Assembly (NCBI RefSeq): GCF_011075055.1
Contig: NC_058145.1
Location: 5,551,228 to 5,615,227 of the forward strand
Direction: 5' to 3'
Length of the DNA stretch: 64,000 nucleotides
Origin: Mangifera indica
Lineage: Eukaryota > Streptophyta > Magnoliopsida > Sapindales > Anacardiaceae
The position numbers and the translations under genes were made by a program. This document shows positions 33,882-45,789 of this stretch, piece after piece (the stretch's first letter is position 1; every line of letters begins with the position of its first letter). The notes beneath the pieces were generated by a model. It saw nothing but the letters and a program-made list of their open reading frames with translations. It did not search any database and was not told the DNA's origin.

Positions 33882-36792
33882 AGTGAAAATTCTGAAACAT
33901 TTAAGGTCAACGGGCAAAGGCTAAAGCTATATTTTGTTGGTGACCAAGTGAAAGTGGAGGTGTCTCAACCACTGTCCAACCCCCAACTTAAGTCTCACAA
34001 TCAATCAAGCTAAGGACCATAAATTAGCGCTCTTGGGAGGCAACCCAAGTTTTTCTTCTCTTAAAGAATTTTCTTTTAGTTTATTGATAAATAATTTTCC
34101 CCACATTTAGTTTAAAATTGTTCTTCTTGTTTATTTCAGGTTGATTTTGGGATGTCTAGCAATTGGAGTATAAGTATGGACATGAGGAGTATTTTCAAGT
34201 TAAAAGGGGCGTACAATTAAATCTTGCTCAATTTGATGTTTTCATTGGATGTAATTTGTTTGATTAATTGTGTTCTTACCATTGATTGCATTAATTGGAT
34301 TTTGTGATTTCCTTGTGGTGTTGAATTGGTTGATGAAGAGTGTGAAATTTGAATTTTCTCGTAAATTCTATTTTGAGTTGAAGAGAGCAGTGTTTATAGG
34401 CACCAAATATGGGCATAAAAGTGCCCATAATTGGCCTCTGGAAAAAAATGAGGAAGAGTGTGTTGGGTTGTTCATCTTTCATTTTTTTTACTTATTTATA
34501 TTTATATTTTATTTTATTTTAGTTTTATTTTGTCTTTTACTTTATTTTATTTTATTTTATTTTTTTCTTTTTATGCATATTTTATATTTTTATTTTTATT
34601 TATTCATTTTTATTTTTTTTTCCGTATATATACATACATTTGAAACCCTAGCCTCTGTTTTATTTCTCCCATTTTAGCGCCATACTTTTCTTCTCCGTTC
34701 TCCCGACAACAACACTTTTCTCCTCTCATTTTCTCTTCCAATTTTCACCATACAACCCCACTTTTTCCATATTGTAGTTTGTCACTTCCAACTTCAATAA
34801 AACGAAACTTGTCTCTTCTCTGTACAACCCCACCACTTCAGCCATTTCAACTGCAAATTGACACGTAAGCCTGCTCTGCAAAACACTGCAGGTTCTTTCT
34901 CTGTTTTATGTTGTTCCAGCTTTATCGCAATTCGTTTCTTCTCTGCGCAGCCCCACCATTTCGCATATTTCAAGTTGACGCATCAACCTTCAAATTTCTT
35001 CTCAACTTCAACAACAGCCTCACATTTCCTCCCCTGCAGAAACACGTCACTTGTTTCCTAAAATTTTCAATTTTACCTCCACAACCCAGTTACATTAAGG
35101 CCACACATCAAATTCCAGTTTTTCACAACTGATTTTTCTTGATGTGGATCAAATTCTAGAATGGATGCATGGACAATGTTTGCATTTTCATCCAATTTCG
35201 TCACATGAGCTTATACTGAGCCTGGGAATTTTCATCTTTTTCTTTTTCTCCTATCCATACTTAGTTATGTTTTCTTTATTACATGTTGAACAAACATTGA
35301 GGACAATATTTGTCTTAAGTATGGGGGGACTCTTTAATGTTAATTTTGCAATTTTATTTTCAATTCTTAAATTAGGTTTAGTTTTTATGCAGTTTTTATT
35401 TTCAGTTTTAATTAAGCCTACATTTGTTTAGCCCTTCTTTGATTTTGGACTAAATTTTACAAATTCATTTTTAGTACCTTAAAAGACACATTTATGAAAA
35501 TATTTTTAGGTGATTTGAATGATTAGAGCACCTTTGGCAATCGAACCCACTTTTTGCTTGTAAAAGGCAAAAAGTGTTGAGACATTCATGATTGGTGATA
35601 GAGTTACGATTGTTGTATTTGTTGTTCAGAGTTTGTTGTGCATGTGGTCATCTTTTTCGAAATTGTTTATGCTTACTTAGAGAGGGCTTATCCGTGCTTA
35701 GACATATTTTCTAGTGTCTCACAAGTCCTAGAACTTGTCAACTCAATCTTTCGAGGTGAAATAAAAGTTGCATGCATTGATAAGGGATATGATATAGGCA
35801 TTTCTTTGATTCTTTGTGTACCCCAAATTGCCTTATTCTCTTAGCTAACCTTTATAAATGTTTAATCTCTTATTAGTCCTTTGAGCCATTTTCTTTTGTG
35901 TTTTATTTACAACCTTTTGCATTTTCTTTGTTTTAACCCTTAATCACCCACCTAGCTAATAAATATATTAAACATACCCTTTACATGAGTTATATTATTG
36001 ATGAGATGAATGGATTTGCATGTGATTTTTAGATCAATTGAAAAGGAAGAATGAAGAAAAATGAGAAAGTCATGACATTATCATTCTATATGCCCCATGT
36101 ACAAAGAAATAAGTTTAGGGGATTTTGAGAGAATTATATATATTCATACATGTAGAAAAAAAAAAAAAAGAGATATCTGAGAAAAGAAAAAAAGAAAAAA
36201 AAACATATAAAAAAAAGAGAGAAAAAGAAAATAGAAAAGAAAAAAAAATCTTTTCACATATTATTAGTGTAATTTATATTCACATTTCTTCCCTATTCTC
36301 TATTTTGTAATCATGTAGGTCTCTACTTCTTTGTTAATAGTATACTCATGTTCATTTGTTAACTCATTTATCCCTTTATTGTTGAACCCATACCCCTAGC
36401 CACGTTATAACCTAAACAAAGACCTATTGATCCTTTTGAAATGCATTGCACCTTCATTAGTGGAGATAGGTTGTTTGATTTTGCCTATGGGACTTGGTTG
36501 ACTTTATTTAGAGATCATGAAGATTGCTAAGTACGTATATGCCTATCTGAAGTGCAACAGTTTTGGCGAGTTGATCATTGCATACACTTTCAGTTTGATT
36601 TTTGTGACTCTTGTTTTCTTTGGATCCGAGATAGAGTGTCTCTTGCACTTAGGGCTTTTGAAGAGCAAATTTTGGCTTTCGATTGCATTAAGGTCACTTT
36701 AAGCATTCAATTACCTAAACCCTATTGATCATTTAAAGTTTCCCTTTTGTTTCACTTCTGTTCCTTTTTGCTTGAGGACAAGTAAGTTCTTA
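33882..36792 (+). other. P1 post-integrase region (env-like position), no gene
   Basis: Athila-type elements often carry an envelope-like frame here. I see none: frames are short and low in complexity. Contents: integrase tail to about 34012; a pyrimidine-AG tract at 34115-34139 that could be a splice acceptor; a second TATGGGCA..TGCCCATA hairpin at 34408-34429; a T-rich tract 34480-34625; a pyrimidine-rich CT tract 34660-35130; an A/G-rich tract 36155-36250. Confidence 0.6.
34408..34429. repeat. 8-base inverted repeat sharing the LTR hairpin core
   Basis: TATGGGCA (34408-34415) and TGCCCATA (34422-34429) with a 6-base loop. The core is the same as the 12-base hairpin in the P1 5' LTR. Confidence 0.85.
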
Positions 36793-36806
36793 AGTTTGGG
36801 GGAGTT
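36793..36806 (+). other. Polypurine tract of P1
   Basis: AGTTTGGGGGAGTT directly before the 3' LTR; it follows GAGGACAAGTAAG, the usual phrase before the polypurine tract of Athila/Tat elements. Confidence 0.85.
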
Positions 36807-38063
36807 TGATGTGTATATGAAATACACACAAATAGGGTTATAATAGTATAGTTTTAAAGTGAATTTAGGTCTATTTTGTCAAATTCTTTAAGTTTTATTT
36901 AATCTTGATGGCTTGATTTGTTCTTTGAATTATATTTTTAGATGATATGGAGTCATTCAAGCTCTTTTTAAAGTGAAAATGGAAGCTTAAAAAAGCAAAT
37001 GAGAAAGGTTTACATCAGGAGGCAGAGAGTAATTATGGGCAGTCTTATGGTCATAATTGGTGTTCATTATTACTGGGCATAAATAAAAAAAAAAACAGAA
37101 AGTAGGGTTAAGTGACTGGTATAAAAAGAAAATTACGTCTTCTCCAAGGGGGGACCGAAAATATACAGTAGCTCAAAGGATTTTTAGAGAGAAAAAGCTC
37201 TAAGAAACAAGTAGAAGAGGGAAGATTAAAGATAAAAGACCCAAGAGAATCAAGATTTGAAGACCTTAGAGTTTTTCTTATCTCTCTTATTATCTTCTTT
37301 TATTGATTCAAAATGTCTTTCTCTTCAACTTTATCTTGTAGTTTGAACTTTATAGCCATGGATAGCTAATTTCTTTTGTTAGGGTTTATGATGAATCTAT
37401 AAATTCTCAAAGATTATATAATGGGTTTTGATTTTTAATTAATGATGATGAATGTTTGATTTAGTAATTGTGATTTTAACTCCTTACTTGGTGTTAAGGT
37501 CAACACCAAGCTTGTTTGTAGATTGGAATGTGATATTAAGAAATACATACTCATTTAGTTCATGTCTTTGCTAAACCTAGGGTTTTATTTAAAGATAAAT
37601 ATAAATCTTTTGTGAGCAAATTGATTATCATAGAAATTAATAGGTTTTGATTAACAACATACCACAAAAGTAGGTAAACTTTTAATCTTAACACGTCTAA
37701 TTAACCTTGAGAAAGGAATTGGATAAAATAGGATAATCAACCATCAACAATTCATCTTATCATTGATTTTAATTGGATTCGTTACTGATTTTTGAGTAAT
37801 TGATAGTGAAATCATAAACCCTAGGCTTTTCTATAATTGATATTTCACTTTTAATTTGCTAGGTGATTATTTTCCTTTGTTAATTTCAATTTAGTTAGTT
37901 GTTTTATCTTTTTATTTTTAGTTCAATCCCAATCCATAGCATTTTTATTTCTCTAACTAATTTAAACTACAAAACAAGCTAGTATTCGACAACCAATCTT
38001 TGTGGGACCGACATCTTTCTATATTACTTGATTGACTCGTATACTTGCGAGTCATTGGCAACA
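36807..38063 (+). repeat. 3' LTR of P1
   Basis: Starts TGATGTGTATATG and ends GGCAACA, followed by target duplication ATATC (38064-38068). 1257 bases, clearly more diverged from its partner than the P2 LTRs are. The hairpin of the 5' LTR is disrupted here. Confidence 0.92.
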
Positions 38064-38068
38064 ATATC

Positions 38069-39183
38069 ATAAAATATATTTTTGGGTCTAAAAACCTTTT
38101 CAAGACTTAAAACTCTTAATTCAGAATCTAAATCAAATTCAATTCAAAAAATCTTATGCCTCTAGAGTTTAATCAACTCTTTTTTGTATGTGACTCATAG
38201 GCTTTTCACTGAGTCAATTGTGATCGAAATTGTGTTAGGCTCCCAACTTGATTTCCATTTGAATATAGACCAAAAACAACATCTAGCAAGGTATCATGAC
38301 CACTTAATTAATGGAGTGTCAAAATATAACTTTTTAACCTATTAGTGATATGGTTGCTTGTACAATTTGATTATTTCGTTATATGAGATCTCCTCGGGGC
38401 TAGGTATAGATGAAGTGTCTCTTTTAATGATCCTCAAGTTTCATAGATTGATTTCTATCAATGACTAAAGAAATATCTAATCGAGCATCAACTCAATCTT
38501 ACTATAGGTATAGATTTAATTGATCATTATCATTTGTCAGAAGACTCTAACTAAGATATCAACTCTTGTGCCCAGGAATGATGAATCCTCTATTGATTCA
38601 CTATAGCGTTCATACAGATCTCGATATAACCAATCATAACCTTTCTAGTAATCCTTTGACTAGACTAAGTTGGGCTAGTGTCAAATCATACTGATCCCTG
38701 TATAAGACGGTTTGATAACTTCAAGTCTAAGGATCACATGTACCTTCATTCACTAAGAGGATATATTCCATAGCCACTAAAATAACCATCCATATGGAAT
38801 CCTCTTGGTGGGTTAGTTTGTGAACACGTATACAATGTGCACCCATGTATTGCATCAAGTTGTCAATAAATGACTTTTACACGTGAGAACTGTCATTATC
38901 TTTTGACAAGGTCATTCAACACTATAATAACTCTATCACAATTACTTGTGCCCTTGGTTATGGTTATATCAGAGTTACAGATGTTTTAAGAATAATCACT
39001 TAATATGCACATAGGGTTCTCATGATCAGGTGTCGACCACGGTTCAACCATTCTTAGGACATTTGTCTAAACATATGTTAATACATTTTATAGACAAACA
39101 ATGCCACATTAAGTTACAAATGTGAACTTTGTTAGTGAACTTGTATCATCATGGGGATTGACTTTAGGGCACTAAATCTAACA
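38069..39183 (-). repeat. 5' LTR of C1, outer part
   Basis: Ends on the + strand with CTAAATCTAACA (minus start TGTTAGATTTAGTGCCC). Parallel to the 3' LTR remnant 11255-12132 from about 38324 on. It joins 17106-17782 across P1 for a total of about 1.8 kb. Confidence 0.75.
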
Positions 39184-39680
39184 TAAAATATATCGATTTT
39201 ATATATGTCAGCGATGTCCACAATGATCTCTTTAGACCAATAAATACGATCAGTCAACACAAACTTTGACTTTATTAATTAGCCTAAAACTAGAACCCCA
39301 ACTTGCCTATGACATGACTTTATCTGATATCTTAAACATGTGTGTGTGAGAATCAGAGAATGGATTCAAAGAATGAATTTAGAATAAGTCATTGAGTTTT
39401 ATTCTTCTTCGTGATAGATACCATTCACATTTCACATCACTGCACTTAATCTTCTGTCTCCCTATGTATGACTTGGCCATTTTGTACTGGAATCCTATTT
39501 CTAATACAAATTGAGCCATTACATCTTTTAAGTGTTTTTTATCATTAAAAATGTCAATAATTTTTATAGCATTCCTCTCTTGTATAGATCTTACACCACT
39601 TGATTTGCTGAAGGTTATAGAGGAAAATAGGGTAGCTACTTAAATGGATTAGTGGAGACATTACCAAAAAATAGTTTAAC
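39184..39680 (-). pseudogene. MULE transposase fragment: DNA-binding domain
   Basis: On the minus strand, about 39545-39400 encodes FNDKKHLKDVMAQFVLEIGF, then a KIKCSDVKCEWYL block. This fits the N-terminal zinc-binding domain of Mutator-like (MuDR) transposases, where F-D-x-x-L-K..Y...GF and K-C...C-x-W-R-L are typical. Nearer 39184 it reads DRIYWSKEIIVDIADIYKID, fitting the next conserved stretch. The catalytic DDE core is missing because C1's LTR begins at 39183. On the other side copia C2 begins at 39681. The likely N-terminal partner lies at 60612-60900. Confidence 0.6.
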
Positions 39681-40182
39681 TGAAAAATAATAGATGAAGA
39701 AAAAGATCCAAAAGATGTATGGTATATAGATAAAACAAGTATCAAAATATGATTAAGACATATAAGAAAAGGATGAAACTTGTATCTACTCATTTACTTC
39801 TTAAAAAGATATAGGATGATAGATTATGCTCCTTACTTGAAGAACCTCCAAAAGAATACACCTTCTAAGCCAAAACTTAGAGAGAGGGAAAAGTTTTTAA
39901 TTTGTTTTGTGAGAGAAAAAAAAGTTGTAAGAATGCTTATCTTAGTTCAAAATAAACTAAAATGCACTTTATATAATGGCAACCCATTTTGCAATATTAA
40001 AATTCTTATTTGGCTAACAAATTCATAATTTGAAATTTTGCCTTGCCTGTATGCCAAATATATACCTTAGCCACCTTAATTCCATCTCACTAACATCTTA
40101 ACTTATAAAATGTTATAAAATGTTATTTTTGCACCCATATAACATTTTATATGATTTTCATTATCTTTCAGAAGGTGCTAGC
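39681..40182 (-). repeat. C2 3' LTR, part 1 (LTR end)
   Basis: Begins TGAAAAATAATAGATGAAGA like the 5' LTR at 59145, and runs parallel to 59145-59640 up to CTAGC (40178-40182), one copy of the target duplication of the gypsy array. Confidence 0.85.
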
Positions 40183-40975
40183 TGACGCGAACCTTGATGA
40201 TTTAATACAAGACCTAATAGTCAAGAAGATATTTCCCTAAAATTGAATCGGTTTCGTCATGTAATTAAACCTTGACCCGAATCAATATGGAATCGAATGA
40301 ACCTTGGTATCATAAATAGTAAACACCACAAGACGAATCTTGATAAGTTCAAATATTATAAACTCAATAGTAAGCAATCTATTTGTGAAAGTCGGCCAAA
40401 AGATCTATTCATCATGAAAATTTGAATGTATATAGTACCTTGCCAACTTAACCCTAAACTACCCATAACCCAAAGGACTTCCAAACTTTCCAAGCCCATT
40501 ACTTAATTAACTACCCAAAACACTAATTAAATTAAAAGAAAATGTGTCAATTGGGCTCAATAAAGTCTAGCCTGATCATAAAAAAGATTACACTCATAAA
40601 AATCGAGAATCCTAAATTTGGTAACACAAAAACTGCATAATACATACAGAAACAATTTTATTTGGGCCTCTAAATTGGGCGTAACCGGTAAAGCTAGTTT
40701 GGTTATAGGGCTTGACATGTAACTCTTCCCAGATCAAAAGTTATGGTCTTTCAAAGTCTGCCTGCATATAGGCTCAAACCTGAATAAAGTTGATCTCTCG
40801 GTTGGTTCTTTCAAGTATCCAATCATCCTTGAGTGAACTGGTTTTAGTCTCTTAGCCCTCCACGAGCCCAACTAAGGCCTGTTGCATCTTCTTAGCTTTG
40901 TTCCCTATAATTGGCCCAATCGAAATATGTAATGGATCTCCTTAATGGCTCGATGCTTTTATGATACCTCCATCA
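40183..40975 (-). repeat. Array LTR A
   Basis: TGACGCGAACC...CTCCATCA, 793 bases. Matches LTR B and C throughout. Followed at 40976-40990 by TTCCCTCCATTTTGA, a polypurine tract on the minus strand. Confidence 0.9.
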
Positions 40976-41094
40976 TTCCCTCCATTTTGAGCAAGATTTG
41001 TCCTAAAATCAATATCATCAAAAAGAGATAAGTCAGAAACATTAAAAGTAACACTTATATTATACTCACCTAAAAGATCCAATCTATAGGTATT

Positions 41095-43200
41095 ATCATT
41101 GATCTACTCGAGTATTTGAAATGGACTATCATCCCTCAGATGTAACTTAGATTTACATTGGGATGGAAATCATTCCTTCCACGTGTGCACCCAAACCCAA
41201 TTACCAGGTTGGAAGACCACCTTGTGCCTTCCTTTGTTAGCTTGTTTGGCATATTGTTTAGTTTTCCTCTTAATATTTTGCCTAACTTTCTCGTAAAGCT
41301 GTCGAACTAACTTTGTCTTCCTTTTACCATTGAAATTGGTACGTTCCTCAGCAGGTAAAGGTAATAAGTCCAAAGGTGTGAGTGGATTAAAACCATAAAC
41401 AACTTCAAAAGGTAAATAACCAGTAGATGTATGCACAACCCTATTATATGCAAATTCTACATATGGCAAGCTATCATCCCAAGTTCTCACGTTCTTTTCT
41501 AATACAACACGTAATAACTGAGATAAAGTTTTGTTGACTACCTCTGTTTGTCCATCTATCTATGGGTGACACGTTATAGAAAATAGTAGTTTAGTACCTA
41601 ACGTACCCTATAATACCTTCCAAACATAGCTTAAAAACTTCACATCACGATCAGATATAATACTCTTTGGAACTCCATGTAAACGTACGATCTCTTTAAA
41701 AAAAAAAATCAACAATGTAAGTTGTATCATCAGTTTTACGATATGGAATAAAGTATGCCATTTTTGAAAACCTATCAACTACGACAAAAACCAAATCACT
41801 ACCCTTCCTAGACCTAGGTAGCCCTAAAACAAAGTCCATAGAAATATCCTGCCAAGGTACTGTAAGAATAAGTAAAGGTGTATATGAACTTTAGGGTAAA
41901 ACTCTAGACTTAGCCTATTTACATTTAATGCAACGAGTACGAATACGCTCTACATCTTATTTCATATGTGGCCAAAAGAAATGCTCCTATAATATATCCA
42001 AAGTCTTAGTAATACCAAAATGACCAATTAATCCACCCCCATGTGTTTCCTTCACAAGCAGTTCACTCAAAGAACTTATAGGCATACACAATCTATTTTC
42101 TTGAAATAAATAACCATTATGTCTATAAAAACTTACCAAATGCAGTTTTCTCACAAGCTTAAAAGATACTGGAAAAGTCAGAATCATTTATATACAAATC
42201 CTTTATATACTTAAAACAAAGTAACTTAGTATCTAAAGTCGAGATTAAAGTATACCTGCGAGATAACGCATCTGCCATAACATTTTCTATACCTTACTTG
42301 TAATGAATGATATAAGAAAAAATTTCATGTATTCAACCCACCTTGCATGTCGCTTGTTCAATATACCTTGTCCCTTTAAATGTGTTTAGGGACTCATGAT
42401 TTGTCTTGATGATGAACTCGCATGGCCAAAGGTAGTTGCCATGTCTCTAATGCTCTCACCAAAGCGTAGAACTCTTTGTCATAAGTAGGGTACTTTAAAG
42501 TAGGCCCATTGAGTTTCTCATTTAAATACGCTATAGACCTATTTTCCTATATCAAAACAACTTTAATACCTATACCTGAAGCATTACACTCAAGTTCAAA
42601 TGGTTTAGAAAAATCAGGCAAAACAAGTAAAGGTGTAGAACTTAATTTATTCTTGGTTAATGCAAATGCACGTTCTTGTTCCTTACCCTACCTAAACCTC
42701 ACATTCTTTTTAATAACTTCAGTTAGTGGTGCCACTAGTGTACTAAAGTCTCGTATAAATCTCCTAAAAAAACTAGTTAAACCATGAAAACTCATAACCT
42801 CGATTACAAAAGTAGGCATCAGCCACTCTTAGATAGCTTTAACCTTCTCCTCATCTACCTTAATCCCCTTAGATGACACCACAAATCCTAGGAACACAAC
42901 TTGGTCGGTACAAAAGGAATATTTCTTAAGATTACCAAATAACCTCTCTTTCCTAGCCACAAGCAAAACATCAAGCACATGTTCTATATGCTCATCTAGA
43001 CTACGACTATAAATAAGAATATCATCAAAATAAATTACTACAAACTTGCCAATAAATGCACACAAGACATGGTTCATCAATCTCATAAACGTACTAGGCA
43101 CGTTAGTAAGCCCAAATTATATTAGCAACCATTCATATAGTCTACGCTAGTGCCTATATCCTCTTTCATCCTAATTTGATGATACCCACAGGCTGGTCAG
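41095..43200 (-). pseudogene. M2 pol remnant: RT, RNase H, integrase
   Basis: Reading down the minus strand: RT 43101-42829 with [20 protein letters not shown] and [16 protein letters not shown], then [13 protein letters not shown]. RNase H remnants lie about 42700-42240, an integrase zinc region and core about 42190-41500 (stop-rich; HIGHGGGL-like blocks), and the integrase C-terminal part 41490-41170 with SLPYVEFAYNRVVHTSTGYL, PFEVVYGFNPLTPLDLLPLP and QPGNWVWVHTWKE. The RT start is deleted near 43110-43180 relative to M1. The chromodomain/CR tail is not seen. Several stops. The RT catalytic YFDD is intact, unlike most other domains. Confidence 0.82.
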
Positions 43201-44880
43201 TTGGGTATCACTGCTCTAGGTATGAAGTCAATCTAGTGCTCGATCCTAAGAATTAGAGGTAATCCAATAGGAATCTTTTCAGGGAATACGTCTTCAAACT
43301 CCTGTAAAAGAGAAACAAACACACTAGAAAGAGAATTGTCAGCGTTAGTGAAAGAAAAAAAAACTTTCCTTATAAACTAACAATAATGGATATTGTTTAG
43401 TCACAAGAGCAGTCCTCACATCACTCACCTTCCCATAAAAACTCCCTTTTTTTCACTCCTTGTTTTCTCTCTTGTTTTTTCTTTCATGGCTAAATTGCTC
43501 ACCCTTTTTTTCCTCTCCCCTCTTTTCAGCCTTCCTTTTTCTTCGCTTATCCTCATTCACATTTTCTCTCTTTTTGTTTTCAGTCTCATGTTTTTTTCTC
43601 TCTTCATTCATATTTCTTCTTCTCACTTCATCCTTGTAAACCTGTTTGTACACTCCTTCACGTGTTTACACTTGTGCTCTATTTTCACTCTAATGTTTTC
43701 ACACACTTTATAGCCTGTAACTCTTTTTTTTTTAGAACAAATCAAAACTGTACTTGGGACAAACGACCATCAGTCAACCTAAGTTACGTTACGATTACCT
43801 ACTACTAAAAAAAAAGGCTAAGAATCAAGAATAAGAAAAATTTTCAGAATCGGAAAGATAACACAACTACAAGAATGAATAATCAAAGAGGAAGAAATTC
43901 AAAAGAGATAACAAGAACAAAGGAAATCAAATTCAAAGGAGCTAAGCGTGCTAACTTTCTCCTTAATCTCTCTCTTTTTGTGTAACTTTTTTGTTCGTTT
44001 TTTTTCCTTTTTTTTTTTTTTGCTTTTTATTTCTGTCTTTTTTTGTTTACTACTTGGCCGAAAATAGAAAAAGAAATAAATCCCTTAGATCACACAAATT
44101 TCTCTTCTAAGAAATTCAAGCAATTAAGGAAATACACCAAACACTAATCTCCGAATTTGGGAATGCCAAAATTTTCAAAGAAAATTTAAAGATTTTGAGA
44201 ACAAATTAAGAACTCAATCTCTCAACTTGGGCAATTACAAGACTTTTTCCCTAAAGGTTAAAGGAAACATTCCAAGATTACTCTCCTCAATTTCAGAATT
44301 CCCAAATCCCACTTTTTTTTTTGCTTCTGTTTTTTTTCACTTTTTTTTATGCTTCTATTTTTTTTTTGGTCGATCAAGGTTTTGACAAGTTTCAACAATA
44401 ATTTCCACCAAGAACTACCTTTCAAATTCGGCAACAACAAAATTTTTCCCAAGAGATCAAGAATTCCCACACAAAGCTAACCCTAATTCACTCCCCAAAG
44501 GTTTGTTTGAATCTAGATCAAAAAAATTCATGCCACCCCTAATTTAAATTACTTTTTGACCTTCACAATTTTCTTTTCGTTTTTTTTTTTTGGATCAATC
44601 AAGAAGACAAATTAGACACCCACACAACCTAGAATTTGACTATACTAAGGTTAATCATGAATACAAGAATTTGATGGAAACAAAGATACCAAAATACAAT
44701 CAAGAATTCAAGAATTTGATGAAAACAAGGACACCAAAACACAATCAAGAAAACAAAAACGAAATCACCAAGAGAACGAAATCAAAAGACACTAAAAAAT
44801 TCTTACAATGCATGATTATTGAAGAGGAGAATTCCTAATAAAAAACACAAGAAAAGATAGATACGAAACCTAATTGACTC
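43201..44880 (-). other. M2 linker and leader; gag and protease deleted
   Basis: The segment 43201-43645 equals the M1 linker between protease and RT (47170-47600). At about 43648 it jumps to sequence matching the M1 leader (49280 on), so the roughly 1.7 kb holding protease and gag are missing. From there to 44880 is leader, with T-rich tracts and repeated TTCAAGAATTC-like phrases. Confidence 0.75.
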
Positions 44881-44894
44881 GACTTTTATACCGA
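44881..44894 (-). other. Primer-binding site of M2 (decayed)
   Basis: The minus strand reads TCGGTATAAAAGTC, where TTGGTATCAGAGTC is expected, next to LTR B. Confidence 0.65.
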
Positions 44895-44895
44895 C

Positions 44896-45710
44896 TGACA
44901 TGAAGCTTGAGATTTGACAAAAGACCCAACACTCAAGAAGATATTTCCCTAGGATTGAATAATCTTTGACCCGAATTGATATGGAATCGAACGAACCTTG
45001 GTATTGGGAATAGTGAATGCCATAAGACAAATCTTGATAAGTTCAAAGATTGTAAACTCAATAGTAGACAATCTATTTGTGAAAGTCCGCCAAAAGTTCT
45101 ATTTATCATGAATATTTGAGTTTATACAATACATTTTTTTTTTGGTAATTAATGTTAGCTTAACCCAGCTACCCATGACCCAATAGACTTTCAAACTTCC
45201 CAAGCCCATTACTTAATTAACTAACCAAACCACTAATTAAATTAAAAGAAAATGTGTCAATTGGGCTCAATAAATTCTAGCCCGGTTACAAACAAGATTA
45301 CAATTATAAAACTCGAAAATCCTAAATTTGGTAAAACAAAACTTGCATAATAAACACTGAAACAATTTTATTTGGGCCTCCAAATTGGGCATAACTAATG
45401 AAGCTGGTTTGGTTATAGAGCTCGAAATAAGCTTCGCATTGATATATTACAGGCCCCGTAACTCCTGGATCAAAAGTTATGGTTGTTCAACATCTATTTG
45501 CACATAAGTTCGAACTTGAATCAACTTAACCTCTCGATTGGCTCCTTCAAGCATCCAGTCATCTTTGAGTGAGCTGGTTTTAGTCTCTAAGCCTTCTACG
45601 AGCCCAACTAAGCCTATTACATCTTTTTAGCTCTACTCCTTGTAATTAGCCTAACTGGAATGTGTAGCAGATTTCTTTGATGGCTCAATGCTCCTACGAT
45701 ACCGCTATCA
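44896..45710 (-). repeat. Array LTR B (shared middle LTR)
   Basis: TGACATGAAGC...CGCTATCA, 815 bases. It serves as 5' LTR for M2 and as 3' LTR for M1; a polypurine tract (minus AAGAGGGAGGGAA) follows at 45711-45723. Confidence 0.88.
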
Positions 45711-45789
45711 TTCCCTCCCTCTTAAGAAGGATTTGTCCTCAAATCTGTATTATCAAAAGGAGATAGGTCAAAAACATTAAAAGTAGCAC

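Larger units (their letters stand above)
17783..38063 (+). mobile_element. Athila/Tat-like Ty3/gypsy element P1 (20.3 kb with nested P2)
   Basis: Complete from LTR to LTR: 5' LTR 17783-19033, tRNA-Asp-type primer site, gag-pol in one broken frame, a 2.9-kb post-integrase region, polypurine tract, 3' LTR 36807-38063. Perfect 5-base target duplications ATATC flank it (17778-17782 and 38064-38068). Without the 9.4-kb P2 insertion it would be about 10.9 kb, normal for Athila/Tat. The primer site, the FMDD-type RT box and the long non-coding 3' part are clade hallmarks. It inserted into the 5' LTR of copia C1. Confidence 0.9.
11255..39183 (-). mobile_element. Ty1/copia element C1, split by P1
   Basis: Minus-strand copia element assembled from: 3' LTR remnant 11255-12132; internal region 12133-17092 with gag and protease remnants; tRNA-iMet primer site at 17093-17104; 5' LTR in two parts, 17106-17782 and 38069-39183, separated by the 20.3-kb P1 insertion. 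The 38324-39183 part matches 11255-12132 and both begin, on the minus strand, with TGTTAG. Joining across P1 is supported by the ATATC target duplication. The outer ends of the element are not confirmed by a target duplication. Confidence 0.7.

Noticed and set aside
34270..34677. 135-codon hydrophobic frame, possible membrane (env-like) protein
   Set aside because: Its hydrophobicity comes from a TTTTATTTTA low-complexity tract (Phe/Leu/Tyr runs). No signal peptide, Cys pattern or family similarity was seen.
35144..35431. 95-codon frame in the P1 3' region
   Set aside because: The only feature is a hydrophobic stretch from T-rich DNA; no match to known env-like or host proteins.
43393..43713. 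106-codon Phe/Ser/Leu-rich + strand frame (and its twin at 47354-47608)
   Set aside because: It is antisense to the gypsy linker, which encodes a Lys/Glu-rich segment; the + frame is its mirror.
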